A stretch of DNA of 64,000 bases from the NCBI RefSeq assembly GCF_024172085.1, contig NZ_JAMZDZ010000001.1, positions 5,642,001 to 5,706,000 of the forward strand, written 5' to 3'. The notes beneath the pieces were generated by a model. It saw nothing but the letters and a program-made list of their open reading frames with translations. It did not search any database and was not told the origin of the DNA. Each line of letters starts with the position of its first letter. The first letter of the stretch is position 1. Shown here piece by piece: positions 33,488-42,312 of this stretch. A program made the translations under genes and the position numbers. The DNA is from Hamadaea flava. GTDB taxonomy: Bacteria; Actinomycetota; Actinomycetes; Mycobacteriales; Micromonosporaceae.

Positions 33488-34315
33488 ATGGGATGCACGG
33501 CGTTCGTCCTGGGCGGTGGTGGGGTGCTGGGCGCGGTCGAGGTCGGCATGCTGCGCGCCCTGGCCCGCGCCGGGATCGCGCCGGACCTGATCGTCGCCAC
33601 CTCCATCGGCGCGATCAACGGCGCGATGGTGGCGGCCGATCCCACTCCCACGGTCACAGACCAACTGGTACGCCTCTGGGCGGCGCCCGAGATGGGCGAG
33701 GTGTACGGGGAGTCCATTCCCCGGCAACTTCGCCGGTTCGCCACGCGTACGCATCTGCACTCGCCGCTGCCGTTGCGGCGGCTGCTGGAGAAGGCGTTGC
33801 CGGGCAAGTTCGGGGAGTTGCGCGTACCGCTGCATCTGGGCGCGGTGAGCATCGAACGGGCCGCCGAGTCCTGGTTCTCGACGGGTCCGCTGCTGCCGGC
33901 CGTGATGGCGGCGGCGGCCGTTCCGGGCCTGCTGCCTCCGGTGGACCTCGACGGCGAGCATTACGTCGACGGCGGGATCGTGAACTCGCTGCCGATCGCG
34001 CAGGCGGTCGAACTGGGCGCACAGGACATCTACGCCCTGCATGTGGGCCGGCTGGACAAGCGGCTCTCGCCGCCGCAGCGGCCGTGGGAGGTCGCGCAGA
34101 CGGCGATGGAGATCGGCCGGCGTGCTCGGCTCGCCCGGGATCTCGCGTCCGTGCCGGAGGGGGTCTCGGTGCACGTCCTGCCGGTGGGGGAGGGCAACGA
34201 CCGGGACGACAACCCGTGGGCGTACCGAGACGCGGCGGGGCTGCGCCGGCGGGTCAGCGCCGCGTACGCGGCCAGCCGGGACTACCTCGCCGAGCTCAGA
34301 AACCCTCCTCGATGA
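33488..34315 (+). CDS. Patatin-like phospholipase
   Basis: 275 residues. Oxyanion-hole loop GGGGVLGAVEVG at the N-terminus, nucleophile Ser39 in ATSIGAING (first Gly of GxSxG replaced by Ala), and catalytic Asp161 in VDGGIVNS. The fold is the RssA-like bacterial patatin group of soluble serine acyl hydrolases. Start ATG 33488 was chosen because the patatin fold starts immediately. The last 20 nt overlap the convergent HdeD-like gene. The substrate is unknown. Confidence 0.88.
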   Translation: MGCTAFVLGGGGVLGAVEVGMLRALARAGIAPDLIVATSIGAINGAMVAADPTPTVTDQLVRLWAAPEMGEVYGESIPRQLRRFATRTHLHSPLPLRRLLEKALPGKFGELRVPLHLGAVSIERAAESWFSTGPLLPAVMAAAAVPGLLPPVDLDGEHYVDGGIVNSLPIAQAVELGAQDIYALHVGRLDKRLSPPQRPWEVAQTAMEIGRRARLARDLASVPEGVSVHVLPVGEGNDRDDNPWAYRDAAGLRRRVSAAYAASRDYLAELRNPPR

Positions 34316-34889
34316 CGTGGTACGCCGGGTCGTTGTCGGCCGCCTTGGCCGCCTTGCCGGCCTGCCAGGCGATGTAGAGCTGCACGAAGCCGATCACGAT
34401 CAGCCAGATCGCGGTGATCCAGACCAGCACGATCAGGGTGATGCCCGGCCAGAACAGCACGACGACACCGAGGGCCACGTTGATCAGGCCGAGCAGGATC
34501 GCGCCGAGCTTGGCGCCGCGTCCGCGTACGCGGGTGAAGCCGGAGACGATTTCGGAGATCCCGCTGAAGATCCAGATCAGGCCGATGAGCAACGCGATGA
34601 ACTTCAGCGACGCGTGCAGGTTGGCCAGCACCACGATGCCCGCGATGACGTAGATGACGCCGGCGAGGGCGCTGAAACCCCGGCTGGCCCCGCCGAGTTC
34701 CCGGCCGGTGGCCGCGTCGGCGAGCCGGACGATGCCGAGGACGACGAGCCATATGCCGAGCAGCGCGGCCAGCACGAGCAGGGTGCGGTCCGGCCAGATG
34801 AGCAGCACGATGCCCAGCAGGATGGCGACGACTCCGCCGATGAGGCTCAGCTGCCGCCAGGTGGACAGGACGGCGCTGCGTTCGTTCAT
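34296..34889 (-). CDS. HdeD-family membrane protein
   Basis: 197 residues with six hydrophobic helices in three repeated pairs (LSLIGGVVAILLGIVLLIWP, GVIYVIAGIVVL, INVALGVVVLFWPG), the DUF308/HdeD pattern. In enterobacteria HdeD is linked to acid resistance; the actinobacterial role is unknown. It is divergent from the DUF6325-like gene with a 63-bp gap, and this kind of pairing with a short stress protein hints at joint regulation. Confidence 0.87.
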   Translation of the reverse strand: MNERSAVLSTWRQLSLIGGVVAILLGIVLLIWPDRTLLVLAALLGIWLVVLGIVRLADAATGRELGGASRGFSALAGVIYVIAGIVVLANLHASLKFIALLIGLIWIFSGISEIVSGFTRVRGRGAKLGAILLGLINVALGVVVLFWPGITLIVLVWITAIWLIVIGFVQLYIAWQAGKAAKAADNDPAYHVIEEGF

Positions 34890-34952
34890 AAGGCGAAGAT
34901 ATATCGCTGAATTCCCGCTAAGCGGACAATCCGCAGTATTTACCATTTCGGG

Positions 34953-35315
34953 ATGGAGTCGGTCGAGTTCGTGGTCCTCGAGTTCACCGATCCCCAGCCG
35001 GGCGTGGACTTCGCCGCCCGGCTGCGCCGGATCGCCTCCGAGCAGGGTTTCCAGGTCGTGGACGTGCTCGTCGTGGCCAAGGCGCTCACCGGCGAGGTCA
35101 CTCTGCTCGAAGAGCCCGGCGCCGAATTGATCCGCGACGTCGACGTCGACGACGTGGTCGCCGAGGTGGTGCCCGGCACCAGCGCCGCCCTGCTGCTGCT
35201 CGCCCACTCCTGGCGCGTCGGTACGCGTACCGCTCTGCGCGAGGCGGGTGGCCGCGTGGTGCTCGCCGAACGGCTGCCCGCGTCCGCCGCCGACCACCTC
35301 GTCAGCGGCGCGTGA
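34953..35315 (+). CDS. DUF6325-like small protein
   Basis: 120 residues, alpha/beta: VEFVVLEF strand, VVDVLVVAK strand, an acidic helix (RDVDVDDVVAEV) and SSAALLLLAHSWR-type strand near residue 78, then an Arg/Ala-rich end. This matches, from memory, the DUF6325 (formerly DUF1269-like) family frequent beside HdeD and SHOCT genes in actinobacteria. No enzymatic motif is visible. The last 14 nt overlap the convergent regulator gene. Confidence 0.7.
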   Translation: MESVEFVVLEFTDPQPGVDFAARLRRIASEQGFQVVDVLVVAKALTGEVTLLEEPGAELIRDVDVDDVVAEVVPGTSAALLLLAHSWRVGTRTALREAGGRVVLAERLPASAADHLVSGA

Positions 35316-36288
35316 AGGCCCGCCGGTACGCCGACGGCGACGTCCGCATGGAGCGCCCGAAGTGGTGTCGGAAGGTCACCGGGCTGTCGAACCCCACCGC
35401 CGCCGAGACCTGCTCGATCGGGGCGTCGCCGATCTCCAGCAACGGCAGGCTGGCCTGCACGCGGCGATCGATCAGCCACCGGATCGGGGTGGTGCCCGTC
35501 TGCCGGGAGAAGTTGCGCAGGAAACTGCGCTCGGACATGCGCGCCCGCTGCGCCATCACGCCGACCGTGATCGGCTCGGCGAGGTGGTCCAGCGACCAGG
35601 CCATCGCGCGGGCGATCCCGTCGTCGTCGGTCACGTCACGGACGCCGACCTCGATGAACTGGGCCTGCCCGCCGTCGCGGTGCGGGGGCAGCACCAGCCG
35701 CCGGGCGACCGTGTTGGCCACGGCGGCCCCATGATCGCGGCGGACGATGTGCAGCAGGAGATCCAGTCCGGCCGCGCTGCCGGCGCTGGTCAGCACCGGG
35801 CCGTTGTCCACATAGAGCACATCCGGGGTGACCTCGATCTCCGGATATCGCTGCGCCAATAGTCCGGCGTACCGCCAGTGGGTGGTGGCTCGCCGTCCAT
35901 CTAGGACACCGGCACCGGCGAGGGCGAAGGCGCCCGAGCAGATCGACACGAGCCGGGCGCCCCGTGCGTACGCCGAGCGCAGGGCGGCGGTGAGTGCCGG
36001 CGACGGCTCTGTGCGTACGTCTGGGACACCCGGAATGATCACGGTGTCGGCGGCGGCCAGCGTGTCGAGACCATGCGCGGCGAGGATGCTGAAACCCCCC
36101 ACGACCGGGAGCGGGGCCGCCTGCTCGGCGCAGACGGCGAGCTCGTACCAGTCGATGTCGAGTTCGGGCCGCGGCAGGCCGAAGACCTCGACCACGCAGC
36201 TCAGCTCGAACGGCGCCATCCCCGCGAAAGCCAAGACGGCGACCTGGTGCCGGGGCCGGTCGTCAGGTGGGGCCAGCTCGATCAGCAT
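35302..36288 (-). CDS. GlxA-family transcriptional regulator (DJ-1/PfpI + AraC)
   Basis: 328 residues. The N-terminal DJ-1/PfpI-like domain (residues about 10-190; VAVLAFAGMAPFELSCVVEVF, SICSGAFALA with the nucleophile-elbow Cys) is followed by an AraC-type double HTH (RARMSERSFLRNFSRQTGTTP, VGFDSPVTFRHHFGR). Such proteins activate genes for degradation of small nitrogen compounds. It is divergent from the rhodanese gene with a TATCGC-N6-GCGATA palindrome between them. Confidence 0.92.
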   Translation of the reverse strand: MLIELAPPDDRPRHQVAVLAFAGMAPFELSCVVEVFGLPRPELDIDWYELAVCAEQAAPLPVVGGFSILAAHGLDTLAAADTVIIPGVPDVRTEPSPALTAALRSAYARGARLVSICSGAFALAGAGVLDGRRATTHWRYAGLLAQRYPEIEVTPDVLYVDNGPVLTSAGSAAGLDLLLHIVRRDHGAAVANTVARRLVLPPHRDGGQAQFIEVGVRDVTDDDGIARAMAWSLDHLAEPITVGVMAQRARMSERSFLRNFSRQTGTTPIRWLIDRRVQASLPLLEIGDAPIEQVSAAVGFDSPVTFRHHFGRSMRTSPSAYRRAFTRR

Positions 36289-36298
36289 GGCGTAATGT

Positions 36299-36316
36299 TA
36301 TCGCACAGCGGCGATA
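36299..36316. promoter_or_regulatory. Palindrome between the GlxA-type regulator and rhodanese genes
   Basis: TATCGC-N6-GCGATA in a 71-bp divergent gap; a plausible site for the regulator itself. Confidence 0.4.
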
Positions 36317-36359
36317 CCGCCACTTCTGCGCGCGGAAGATCATCGGCAGGATTCACGGC

Positions 36360-36812
36360 ATGAGTGCAGTGCTGAACACCCCGCCCGCCGCCCCCGACGT
36401 TGCCGCCGCCCACTTCGCCGCCCGGCTGACGTTCGAGGCCGACGTCTCCGACGTCCACACCGACCTGCCGCTCGGCACCTTCGTGCTGGTGGACTCGCGC
36501 TCGATCGACGCCTGGGAGCAGGGCCACATTCCCGGCGCGGTGCACCTGCCGACCGCCGCCATCGCGACCGAGGCGGCCGGGCTGATCGACCGGGACAAGG
36601 TCGTGGTGACCTACTGCTGGGGGCCGGGCTGCAACGGCGCCACCCGCGCCGCGCTCGCCTTCGCCCGGCTCGGCTACCGGGTCAAGGAGATGATCGGCGG
36701 CTATGAGTACTGGGTACGTGAGGGCTTCGACACCGAGTCGCTGCTCGGCAAGCGGAGCAACGAGATCGACCCGCTGACCGCGCCGGTGACCGGGGTTTCC
36801 TGCGCCTGCTGA
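36360..36812 (+). CDS. Rhodanese-like domain protein
   Basis: 150 residues, one rhodanese domain. Active-site loop TYCWGPGCNGATRA: Cys91 is the likely sulfur carrier with Cys86 close by; the CH2A-like entry DSRSIDAWEQGHIPGAVHLP is clear. Start ATG 36360. The C-terminus ends in a second Cys pair (VSCAC). It would carry persulfide sulfur or act in redox signalling. The divergent GlxA-type regulator probably controls it. Confidence 0.88.
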   Translation: MSAVLNTPPAAPDVAAAHFAARLTFEADVSDVHTDLPLGTFVLVDSRSIDAWEQGHIPGAVHLPTAAIATEAAGLIDRDKVVVTYCWGPGCNGATRAALAFARLGYRVKEMIGGYEYWVREGFDTESLLGKRSNEIDPLTAPVTGVSCAC

Positions 36813-36897
36813 GTACCTCGGGAAAAGCTGAAAGCGCATCGCGAATGAGCTGTTTCGCTCAAGACCCGAGTACGCCCAAGTTGCGACCATCGCTGGC

Positions 36898-39800
36898 ATG
36901 ACGTCCTATCCGTGCCCGGCCTGCCTGACCGAAGCCTCGCTCGAGTCCGGCTGCCCCGGCTGCGGCCGCCCACCGGACCCGATCGCGGCCGAGGTCATCC
37001 AGCTCGACACGCAGATCGTGGAGCTGACCGCACAGGCCGAGCGCGCCCGGTTGGCGTACGCCGACGTTTCGACGCAGCTCCAGGTGGCCCGGCAGCGGCG
37101 GGCCCGGCTCGCGGCCCAGGTCTGGGCGCAGGCCCGGCCCGCCACGCCCGTTGCGCCGGTCGGCCCGGGGTTTTCGGTCCAGTCTTCGGGCCGGCCGCCG
37201 GTCGGCGCGGCTGTTCCCGGTGTTCCGGCCGCGCCGTCCGTCCCGGCTGGGCAGCCGGTTCCGAGTCGACAGCCGTCGGCGGCTCGGCCGGAGGCCACGA
37301 CGCAGACGGTCAAGAACATCCTGTTCGTCCTGGGCGGCATCCTGATCGGCATCGCGGCGATCGTGTTCACCGCGTTCGCCTGGGGCACCTTCGGGATGGC
37401 GGGCAAGGCGGCGATCCTGGCCGTCTTCACCGGCGTCGCGCTGACCGTGCCGCTGCTCGCCCAGCGCCGCGGCCTGCGCGGCACAGCCGAGACGTTCGCC
37501 GCGATCGGGCTGCTGCTGGTCATCCTCGACGGCTACTCGGTCTGGAACGTCAACCTGCTCCGCGTCCATGACTTCTTCTCCAGCTGGACCTACACCGGCC
37601 TGGTCGCCGCGGCGACGGCCTCGATCTCGCTCGGCTACGCCTGGCTCACCCGCCTGTCCGGCCCGGCCGTCGGCGGCTTCCTATTGGCTCAGCCCGCGCT
37701 GCCACTGCTCTTCGTCGACGTGGCCGACGGGCGTACCGGGGGATTCGCGCTGGTCTTCGCGACTGTCGCAGTAGGCAACCTGCTCGCCGTGTTCAGCCTG
37801 CGCCGGTTCGCGGGCCGCTCGCTCGCCGTGGTGCTCCAGATCCTCGCCTGGCTCGGGTACGCCGTAAGCCTGCTGGCCGCGCAGACCCTCGCGTTCGTCC
37901 GGCTGGCCGTCGCCGCCCCGATCGGTTCGGTCCTCGCCGGAGCGGCGTTGCTGCTCCTCGTCGGGGCCGTCGCGGTGGCCGCCGGTCCGGTGGCGCGCCT
38001 GCGCCCGCTGACCGTCACCGGGGTGGCCTGGTTCGTCGTGCTCGCCCTGATCGCCCAGGCGCGGATCGCTCGAGTGGTCGACGGCCACATACTGCTGTGG
38101 ACGTCGGTATGCGTACTGGTGTTGGCGGCGCTCGGCCACCTCGTCCGGTTGGTGTCCCGGGCGGCCGCACTGGGCGTGGTCATCGGGACCGCGATCGGCG
38201 GCGGTGTGGCGGCGATGTTCGCCGGCACCTTCGCGGCGTGGACCGGGCTGGTGTCGCTCGGCGTCGACGCCCGGACGGCCCCCTACGACTGGGCGCTGCC
38301 GGTGTCGATCGCGCTGCTCACGGTGACCGCGGTCGTGTCGGTCCTGCCCCGGCCCTCGGTCGCGACCGCAGTCGCGGCGGCCGGCCTGGTGCCCCTGGCC
38401 CTCGCCGTCCCGGGACGTCCGCCGGTCACCGACTGGCTGCCGGCCGTCGCCGACCTCACCGCCGTCGCCGTGCTGCTCACCGCCGTCCTCATGCAGCGGC
38501 ACGTCGCCGTCCGGCTCGTCGCCGGGATCGGCGCGATCGGGCTGTCGGCGCACGCCGTGCTCAGCTCGTTGGCGTACCCGCCGCAGGCGGCCTGGACGCT
38601 GGGCGCCGTCCTCGTCCTGGCGCTCGCCACGGCGGTCGCGGCCCGGCCGGGGGACCGTACGCCGGGAGCCGTGAGCCTCGCGGCGGCTCCGCCGCTGCTC
38701 GTCCTGCTCGCCGCCGCGACCGCGAACGCGTCCGGCGTCTCCGACGCCGCCGTGCTCCACACGGCCGCGCTCACCGCGCTGATCCTGCCCGCCTTCGTGT
38801 GGCTGCTCCGCCGAGTCGACGCGTACGCCGTCGTGCTGTCCTGGGCCGTCTTCGGCACGGTGCTCGCGACCGTCTTCGGCGCGGTCCTCGCCGTTCCCGG
38901 GGACGGCTGGAGCAAGTCGCTGTACGTCGCCTTCGGGCTACTGGCGCTCGCCTTCCTCCCCACCGCCGTCGCTTCCCCCGCCGCTCCCGCGGGCTCGCCC
39001 TCGCCTGCTGCCGGCTCGCCCTCGCCCGCCGCCGGCTCGCCCTCGCCGGCCGCCGGCTCGGGTTCCGAGCAGATCACGGATATGCCTGCTTCCGAGGCCC
39101 AAGATTCGATGCAGATCCCTGATCCGCCGCTAATGGGCGGCCCGAGCGCGGCGGGGGTGGCGAGTGCGGCGAGGGTGGCGAGTGCGGCGAGGGTGGCGGG
39201 GGTCGCGAGTGCGGCGGGGGTGACTGCGGAGCGCATCGTCGGCTGGGCACTGCTGGCGGTCGCTCTGCTGCTGGCCCGGCCGCCGCTCGGCGTACTCGTC
39301 GAGTCGTATCGCTGGCTCGGTGAGGGTTGGGCGTCGGCGCCCGCCGGCTCCGGTCTCGCGCCCGGCGACGGAACCGTCGTCGTCGGTGGTGACGTGCTCG
39401 CGTTCGCGGTGCTCGCGCTCGCTCTCGGCGTACAGCTCGGGTGGCGGGCGGCGGTCTCGGTCGCACCGATCCCGGCCGTTCTCGCGCTCGTCTGGCTCGA
39501 CGTACGCTGGCCGGGCGTGCCGCTGATCATGCTGCTCGCCGGGCTGGCCCGGCTCGTCCGCACCGGCCTGACGAAGCGGCCGACCGCCGTCGACGCCCTC
39601 ATCGCGGCGTACGCGGCCGTCATCGCGGGTTCGGGGCTGGCCGCGTTGTCCGCCACGAGCTGGTCGTCGATTCTCGGCCTCTCCCTGGCGACGGCGGCGT
39701 TCGTCGTGCTCGGCGGTTGGGGCGGAACCGCCGGGGTTCGCTGGGTGGCCTGGCCGCTGGCCGGGATCGCCTGGACCGGGCTCGCCGCCGTCAGTGCGAA

Positions 39801-40563
39801 CGCGGCCCACCTGCCGCCTCGTCCGACCGGTCTGGTCGTTCTCGCCGCCGCAGCGGTCCTCGTCGCGGTCAGCTTCCTCCCAACCTCTCCCGAAGCCCGG
39901 CCGGGCCGGGAGGTGCGGGCGCTGGAGCCGCTGGCCCACCTCGTCGCTGCGCTGCTGCTGCTCTCGGCGTACGCCATCCCGAGTCCGGCGATCCACGTCG
40001 CGAAGGTCTATCTCGGCTGGGGGCTCGTCGTCGGGGCCACCGTGCTGACCCGGCGGCTCCCCGTTCTCCGGGCCGCCGTGGCCGCTGCGCTCGAACTTCT
40101 CGCGCTCTGGTCGCTGCTCTGGGCGTACGACATCAAGGCGATCGAGGCCTATTCGCTCCCGCTCGCGCTGATCGCGGTGCTGGTGGGCCTGCTGGCGATG
40201 CGCCGTGACCCGAGCCTGTCGAGCTGGCTGGGCTACGGCCCGGCGCTGGCGGCGGGGTTCGGGCCGACGCTGCTCGCGGTGCTGCCGGGGGAGGGTGACC
40301 CGGTGCGGCGGGTGGCGCTCGGCGTGGCTGGGCTGGCCGTGGTGCTCGCGGGGGCGATGCGGCGCCGGCAGGCGCCGGTCGTGATCGGCGGGAGTGTGCT
40401 GGTGTTGCTCGCGCTCCACGAGCTGACCCTGTATTGGACCCGCCTGCCGCTCTGGCTGCCGATCGGCGTCGGTGGTGCGATTCTGCTCGCCCTGGCGATC
40501 ACCTATGAGCGACGACTTCGGGATCTTCGGGTGCTTCGCACAAAGCTGGCATCTTTCCGATGA
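36898..40563 (+). CDS. Giant polytopic membrane protein with N-terminal zinc ribbon
   Basis: 1221 residues. A zinc ribbon at the start (CPAC at 6-9 and CPGC at 19-22), a coiled coil (about 33-80), a Pro-rich linker, then about 30 hydrophobic segments in two blocks (about 138-690 and 775-1210). The blocks are joined by a low-complexity linker (GSPSPAAG repeats, then a family A repeat read as SEQITD...MQIPDP, then ASAARV repeats). No known family is recognised with certainty; related large DUF2157-like or permease-like proteins occur in actinobacteria. The next gene starts 12 bp after its stop, suggesting an operon with the SHOCT protein. Confidence 0.75.
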   Translation: MTSYPCPACLTEASLESGCPGCGRPPDPIAAEVIQLDTQIVELTAQAERARLAYADVSTQLQVARQRRARLAAQVWAQARPATPVAPVGPGFSVQSSGRPPVGAAVPGVPAAPSVPAGQPVPSRQPSAARPEATTQTVKNILFVLGGILIGIAAIVFTAFAWGTFGMAGKAAILAVFTGVALTVPLLAQRRGLRGTAETFAAIGLLLVILDGYSVWNVNLLRVHDFFSSWTYTGLVAAATASISLGYAWLTRLSGPAVGGFLLAQPALPLLFVDVADGRTGGFALVFATVAVGNLLAVFSLRRFAGRSLAVVLQILAWLGYAVSLLAAQTLAFVRLAVAAPIGSVLAGAALLLLVGAVAVAAGPVARLRPLTVTGVAWFVVLALIAQARIARVVDGHILLWTSVCVLVLAALGHLVRLVSRAAALGVVIGTAIGGGVAAMFAGTFAAWTGLVSLGVDARTAPYDWALPVSIALLTVTAVVSVLPRPSVATAVAAAGLVPLALAVPGRPPVTDWLPAVADLTAVAVLLTAVLMQRHVAVRLVAGIGAIGLSAHAVLSSLAYPPQAAWTLGAVLVLALATAVAARPGDRTPGAVSLAAAPPLLVLLAAATANASGVSDAAVLHTAALTALILPAFVWLLRRVDAYAVVLSWAVFGTVLATVFGAVLAVPGDGWSKSLYVAFGLLALAFLPTAVASPAAPAGSPSPAAGSPSPAAGSPSPAAGSGSEQITDMPASEAQDSMQIPDPPLMGGPSAAGVASAARVASAARVAGVASAAGVTAERIVGWALLAVALLLARPPLGVLVESYRWLGEGWASAPAGSGLAPGDGTVVVGGDVLAFAVLALALGVQLGWRAAVSVAPIPAVLALVWLDVRWPGVPLIMLLAGLARLVRTGLTKRPTAVDALIAAYAAVIAGSGLAALSATSWSSILGLSLATAAFVVLGGWGGTAGVRWVAWPLAGIAWTGLAAVSANAAHLPPRPTGLVVLAAAAVLVAVSFLPTSPEARPGREVRALEPLAHLVAALLLLSAYAIPSPAIHVAKVYLGWGLVVGATVLTRRLPVLRAAVAAALELLALWSLLWAYDIKAIEAYSLPLALIAVLVGLLAMRRDPSLSSWLGYGPALAAGFGPTLLAVLPGEGDPVRRVALGVAGLAVVLAGAMRRRQAPVVIGGSVLVLLALHELTLYWTRLPLWLPIGVGGAILLALAITYERRLRDLRVLRTKLASFR
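39069..39126. repeat. Family A palindromic element, copy A4 (in frame inside the giant membrane protein)
   Basis: Left arm GCAGATCACGGATATGC has the A1 type, right arm AAGATTCGATGCAGATCCC-TGATCC the A5 type, so the arms no longer pair fully. Read in frame as EQITDMPASEAQDSMQIPDP within the low-complexity linker. Confidence 0.7.
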
Positions 40564-40575
40564 AAAGTCGGCAAA

Positions 40576-40983
40576 ATGAATGCCATGGACTTCTGGGATA
40601 CGTTTTGGCTTTTGCTGATCTTCATCCCGCTCCTGCTGGTCTGGGGCTTCGCGCTGGTGGACATCTTCCGGCGCGACGACCTGGCGGGCTGGCTGAAGGC
40701 GCTCTGGGTGGTCGTCGTGGTGATCGCGCCGTTCTTCGGCACCCTGGTCTACCTGATCTTCCGCCCGCCCGGCGCGACGCCCGACGAGCGCAAGGCGATG
40801 GACGAGGCGAGCCGGGACTTCGTGGAGAAGTACGCCCCGACCGATTCGGCCCAGCAGCTCGCCCTGCTGTCGGACCTGCACGACCGGGGCAAACTCAGCG
40901 ACGACGAGTTCACCGCGGAGAAGAGCCGAGTCCTGGCGCACGACCCGAAATACCAAGGGCAGCACCAGTCGGCCTCTTCTTGA
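40576..40983 (+). CDS. SHOCT-domain membrane protein
   Basis: 135 residues. Two hydrophobic segments of the phospholipase-D-nuclease N-terminal type (WDTFWLLLIFIPLLLVWGF, LWVVVVVIAPFFGTLVYLIFRP) and a C-terminal SHOCT helix pair (LALLSDLHDRGKLSDDEFTAEKSRVL). Small proteins of this class are common in actinobacteria and of unknown function. It lies 12 bp after the giant membrane protein gene and probably shares its transcript. Confidence 0.85.
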   Translation: MNAMDFWDTFWLLLIFIPLLLVWGFALVDIFRRDDLAGWLKALWVVVVVIAPFFGTLVYLIFRPPGATPDERKAMDEASRDFVEKYAPTDSAQQLALLSDLHDRGKLSDDEFTAEKSRVLAHDPKYQGQHQSASS

Positions 40984-41031
40984 CAAGTACCGCATCTGGC
41001 CGCTGCTGGCGCTGGCCAGTAGGGTTCCAGC

Positions 41032-42069
41032 ATGCGGTTTGAGGTAAGCCATGTCCTGGATGCGATCGAGCGCCGCCTCACCACTGAGCCGGCGCTCGCC
41101 CGCGGTGTGCTGGACCTGGCAGAAGTCGTCCGCTACGTGGACCTCGACGGCGGCCGCCCGGCTACCCTGCTCCGCCTGGGCATGGTGGTCGACGCGCTCG
41201 CCCGCCACCTCGCCGAGGAAGGCATCCAGGTCTACTGCGTGGTCGACAAGCAGCTGCTCTCCGACCTCGACCAACCCTCCAGCGAGCGGATGGTCATCCG
41301 GCGCTGGGCCGACGACGGGCACGTGGAGGTCGTACAGGGCTCCGGGATGCGCGTACGGGAGTTGAACGAGATCGCCGGGCTGCCGATCATCTCGCGCAAC
41401 CTGCCCGGACTCGCGGCGCTGCCCGGAGCGGGCGGCGCCGTCATCACGGTCCGCGGCCCGGTTCCGACCGCCCCGTCCGATCTCGGCCGTCGCCTGATGT
41501 CGCGGCGGTGGCGCTGCCCCGACCCGGAATGCGCGCTGTTCGCGGGCATGCGCGTGGCCGTGGGCCAGCCGCTGCCCAAGCTCCGGGGCAACCCCCTCTG
41601 CCCGCGCCACGACCTGCCGCTGGCCGACACCGGCCCCGCGCCGGCTCAGGACGTCCTGGCGGTACGCGTCAACGGCGTGATCAAGCAGCGTTTCCTGGTG
41701 ACCGGGGCCGGACCGGTGACGGTCGGGCGCGCCCCCGAAGGCAACTGGGACAGCGACAGCCGGTCGATCGTCCTGGGCCCCTGGCTGGACGAAGGCGGCG
41801 TCAAGGCGGTCAGCCGCAACCACGTCGTAGTGGCGTTCGACCACTCCGGGCTGTCGGTCAAAGACGTCAGCATGAACGGGGCCTGGATCTACCCGGGCGG
41901 CGACAAGATCACGCCACGGCAGCCCCGGACGCTCGGGCCGGCCGAATACATCGAGCTGTACCCGGGTGTGGAGATCGGGCGGCCGGGCAGCCTCGCCGCC
42001 GGCACCGGAACCGTCGGTTCCGTCCTGGTGGACGCCCCGACGATGTCCTTCCGCCTCCCGCCCGCCTAG
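41032..42069 (+). CDS. FHA-domain protein with N-terminal helical region
   Basis: 345 residues. The C-terminal third is an FHA domain: GR (232-233), SRNH (261-264) and N-G (282-283) are the phosphothreonine-binding residues. The middle contains CPDPEC and CPRH (C162, C167, C190), a possible zinc site. The N-terminal 140 residues resemble no family I recognise. FHA proteins bind targets phosphorylated on threonine by Ser/Thr kinases, so it is probably an adaptor. A family B repeat starts 23 bp after its stop. Confidence 0.8.
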   Translation: MRFEVSHVLDAIERRLTTEPALARGVLDLAEVVRYVDLDGGRPATLLRLGMVVDALARHLAEEGIQVYCVVDKQLLSDLDQPSSERMVIRRWADDGHVEVVQGSGMRVRELNEIAGLPIISRNLPGLAALPGAGGAVITVRGPVPTAPSDLGRRLMSRRWRCPDPECALFAGMRVAVGQPLPKLRGNPLCPRHDLPLADTGPAPAQDVLAVRVNGVIKQRFLVTGAGPVTVGRAPEGNWDSDSRSIVLGPWLDEGGVKAVSRNHVVVAFDHSGLSVKDVSMNGAWIYPGGDKITPRQPRTLGPAEYIELYPGVEIGRPGSLAAGTGTVGSVLVDAPTMSFRLPPA

Positions 42070-42092
42070 CCCCCCGCTCGCTCCCCCGGGGG

Positions 42093-42180
42093 CTTTCCGC
42101 GCGATCATGAACTTATCGTCGTGATCGACCGGTGTGTCGTGTCCGCAGCGCCCTGATCAACTCCCTAACGGCATGATCGA
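42093..42180 (+). repeat. Family B dispersed repeat, copy B3
   Basis: CTTTCCGCGCGATCATGAAC, then CGTCGTGATCGACCGG and GCAGCGCCCTGATC, ending GGCATGATCGACG. It follows the FHA gene in the same orientation; a C-rich run precedes it as at B1. Its right end has diverged from B1. Confidence 0.85.
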
Positions 42181-42259
42181 CGTAGCGGACGTAGCAGACG
42201 TAGCGGACGTAGCGGATGCAGCGGACGCTTCGGACCAAGCGCACGCAGCGGACTTGGCG
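42179..42259 (+). repeat. Nine tandem 9-bp repeats
   Basis: Units GACGTAGCG, GACGTAGCA, GACGTAGCG, GACGTAGCG, GATGCAGCG, GACGCTTCG, GACCAAGCG, CACGCAGCG and GACTTGGCG follow each other without gaps, overlapping the end of B3. The left units are almost identical, the right ones decayed. Confidence 0.9.
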
Positions 42260-42267
42260 GTGACCGA

Positions 42268-42299
42268 AAGAGCGCGCCGGACCTGTCCGGCGCGCTCTT
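42268..42299. terminator. Bidirectional terminator between FHA and rocD genes
   Basis: A 15-bp perfect stem AAGAGCGCGCCGGAC / GTCCGGCGCGCTCTT with a minimal CT turn, 14 bp from the rocD stop. Confidence 0.85.
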
Positions 42300-42312
42300 G
42301 GCTTGTGGAACG

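Noticed and set aside
36313-36345. Degenerate family D copy (CCGCCACTTCTGCGCGCGG)
   Set aside because: Similarity covers only about 15 bases with a gap, not better than expected in this base composition.
39130-42108. Long minus-strand frame opposite the giant membrane, SHOCT and FHA genes
   Set aside because: Covers three genes with clear domains; its own translation has no domain and is Arg/Gln/Glu-rich.
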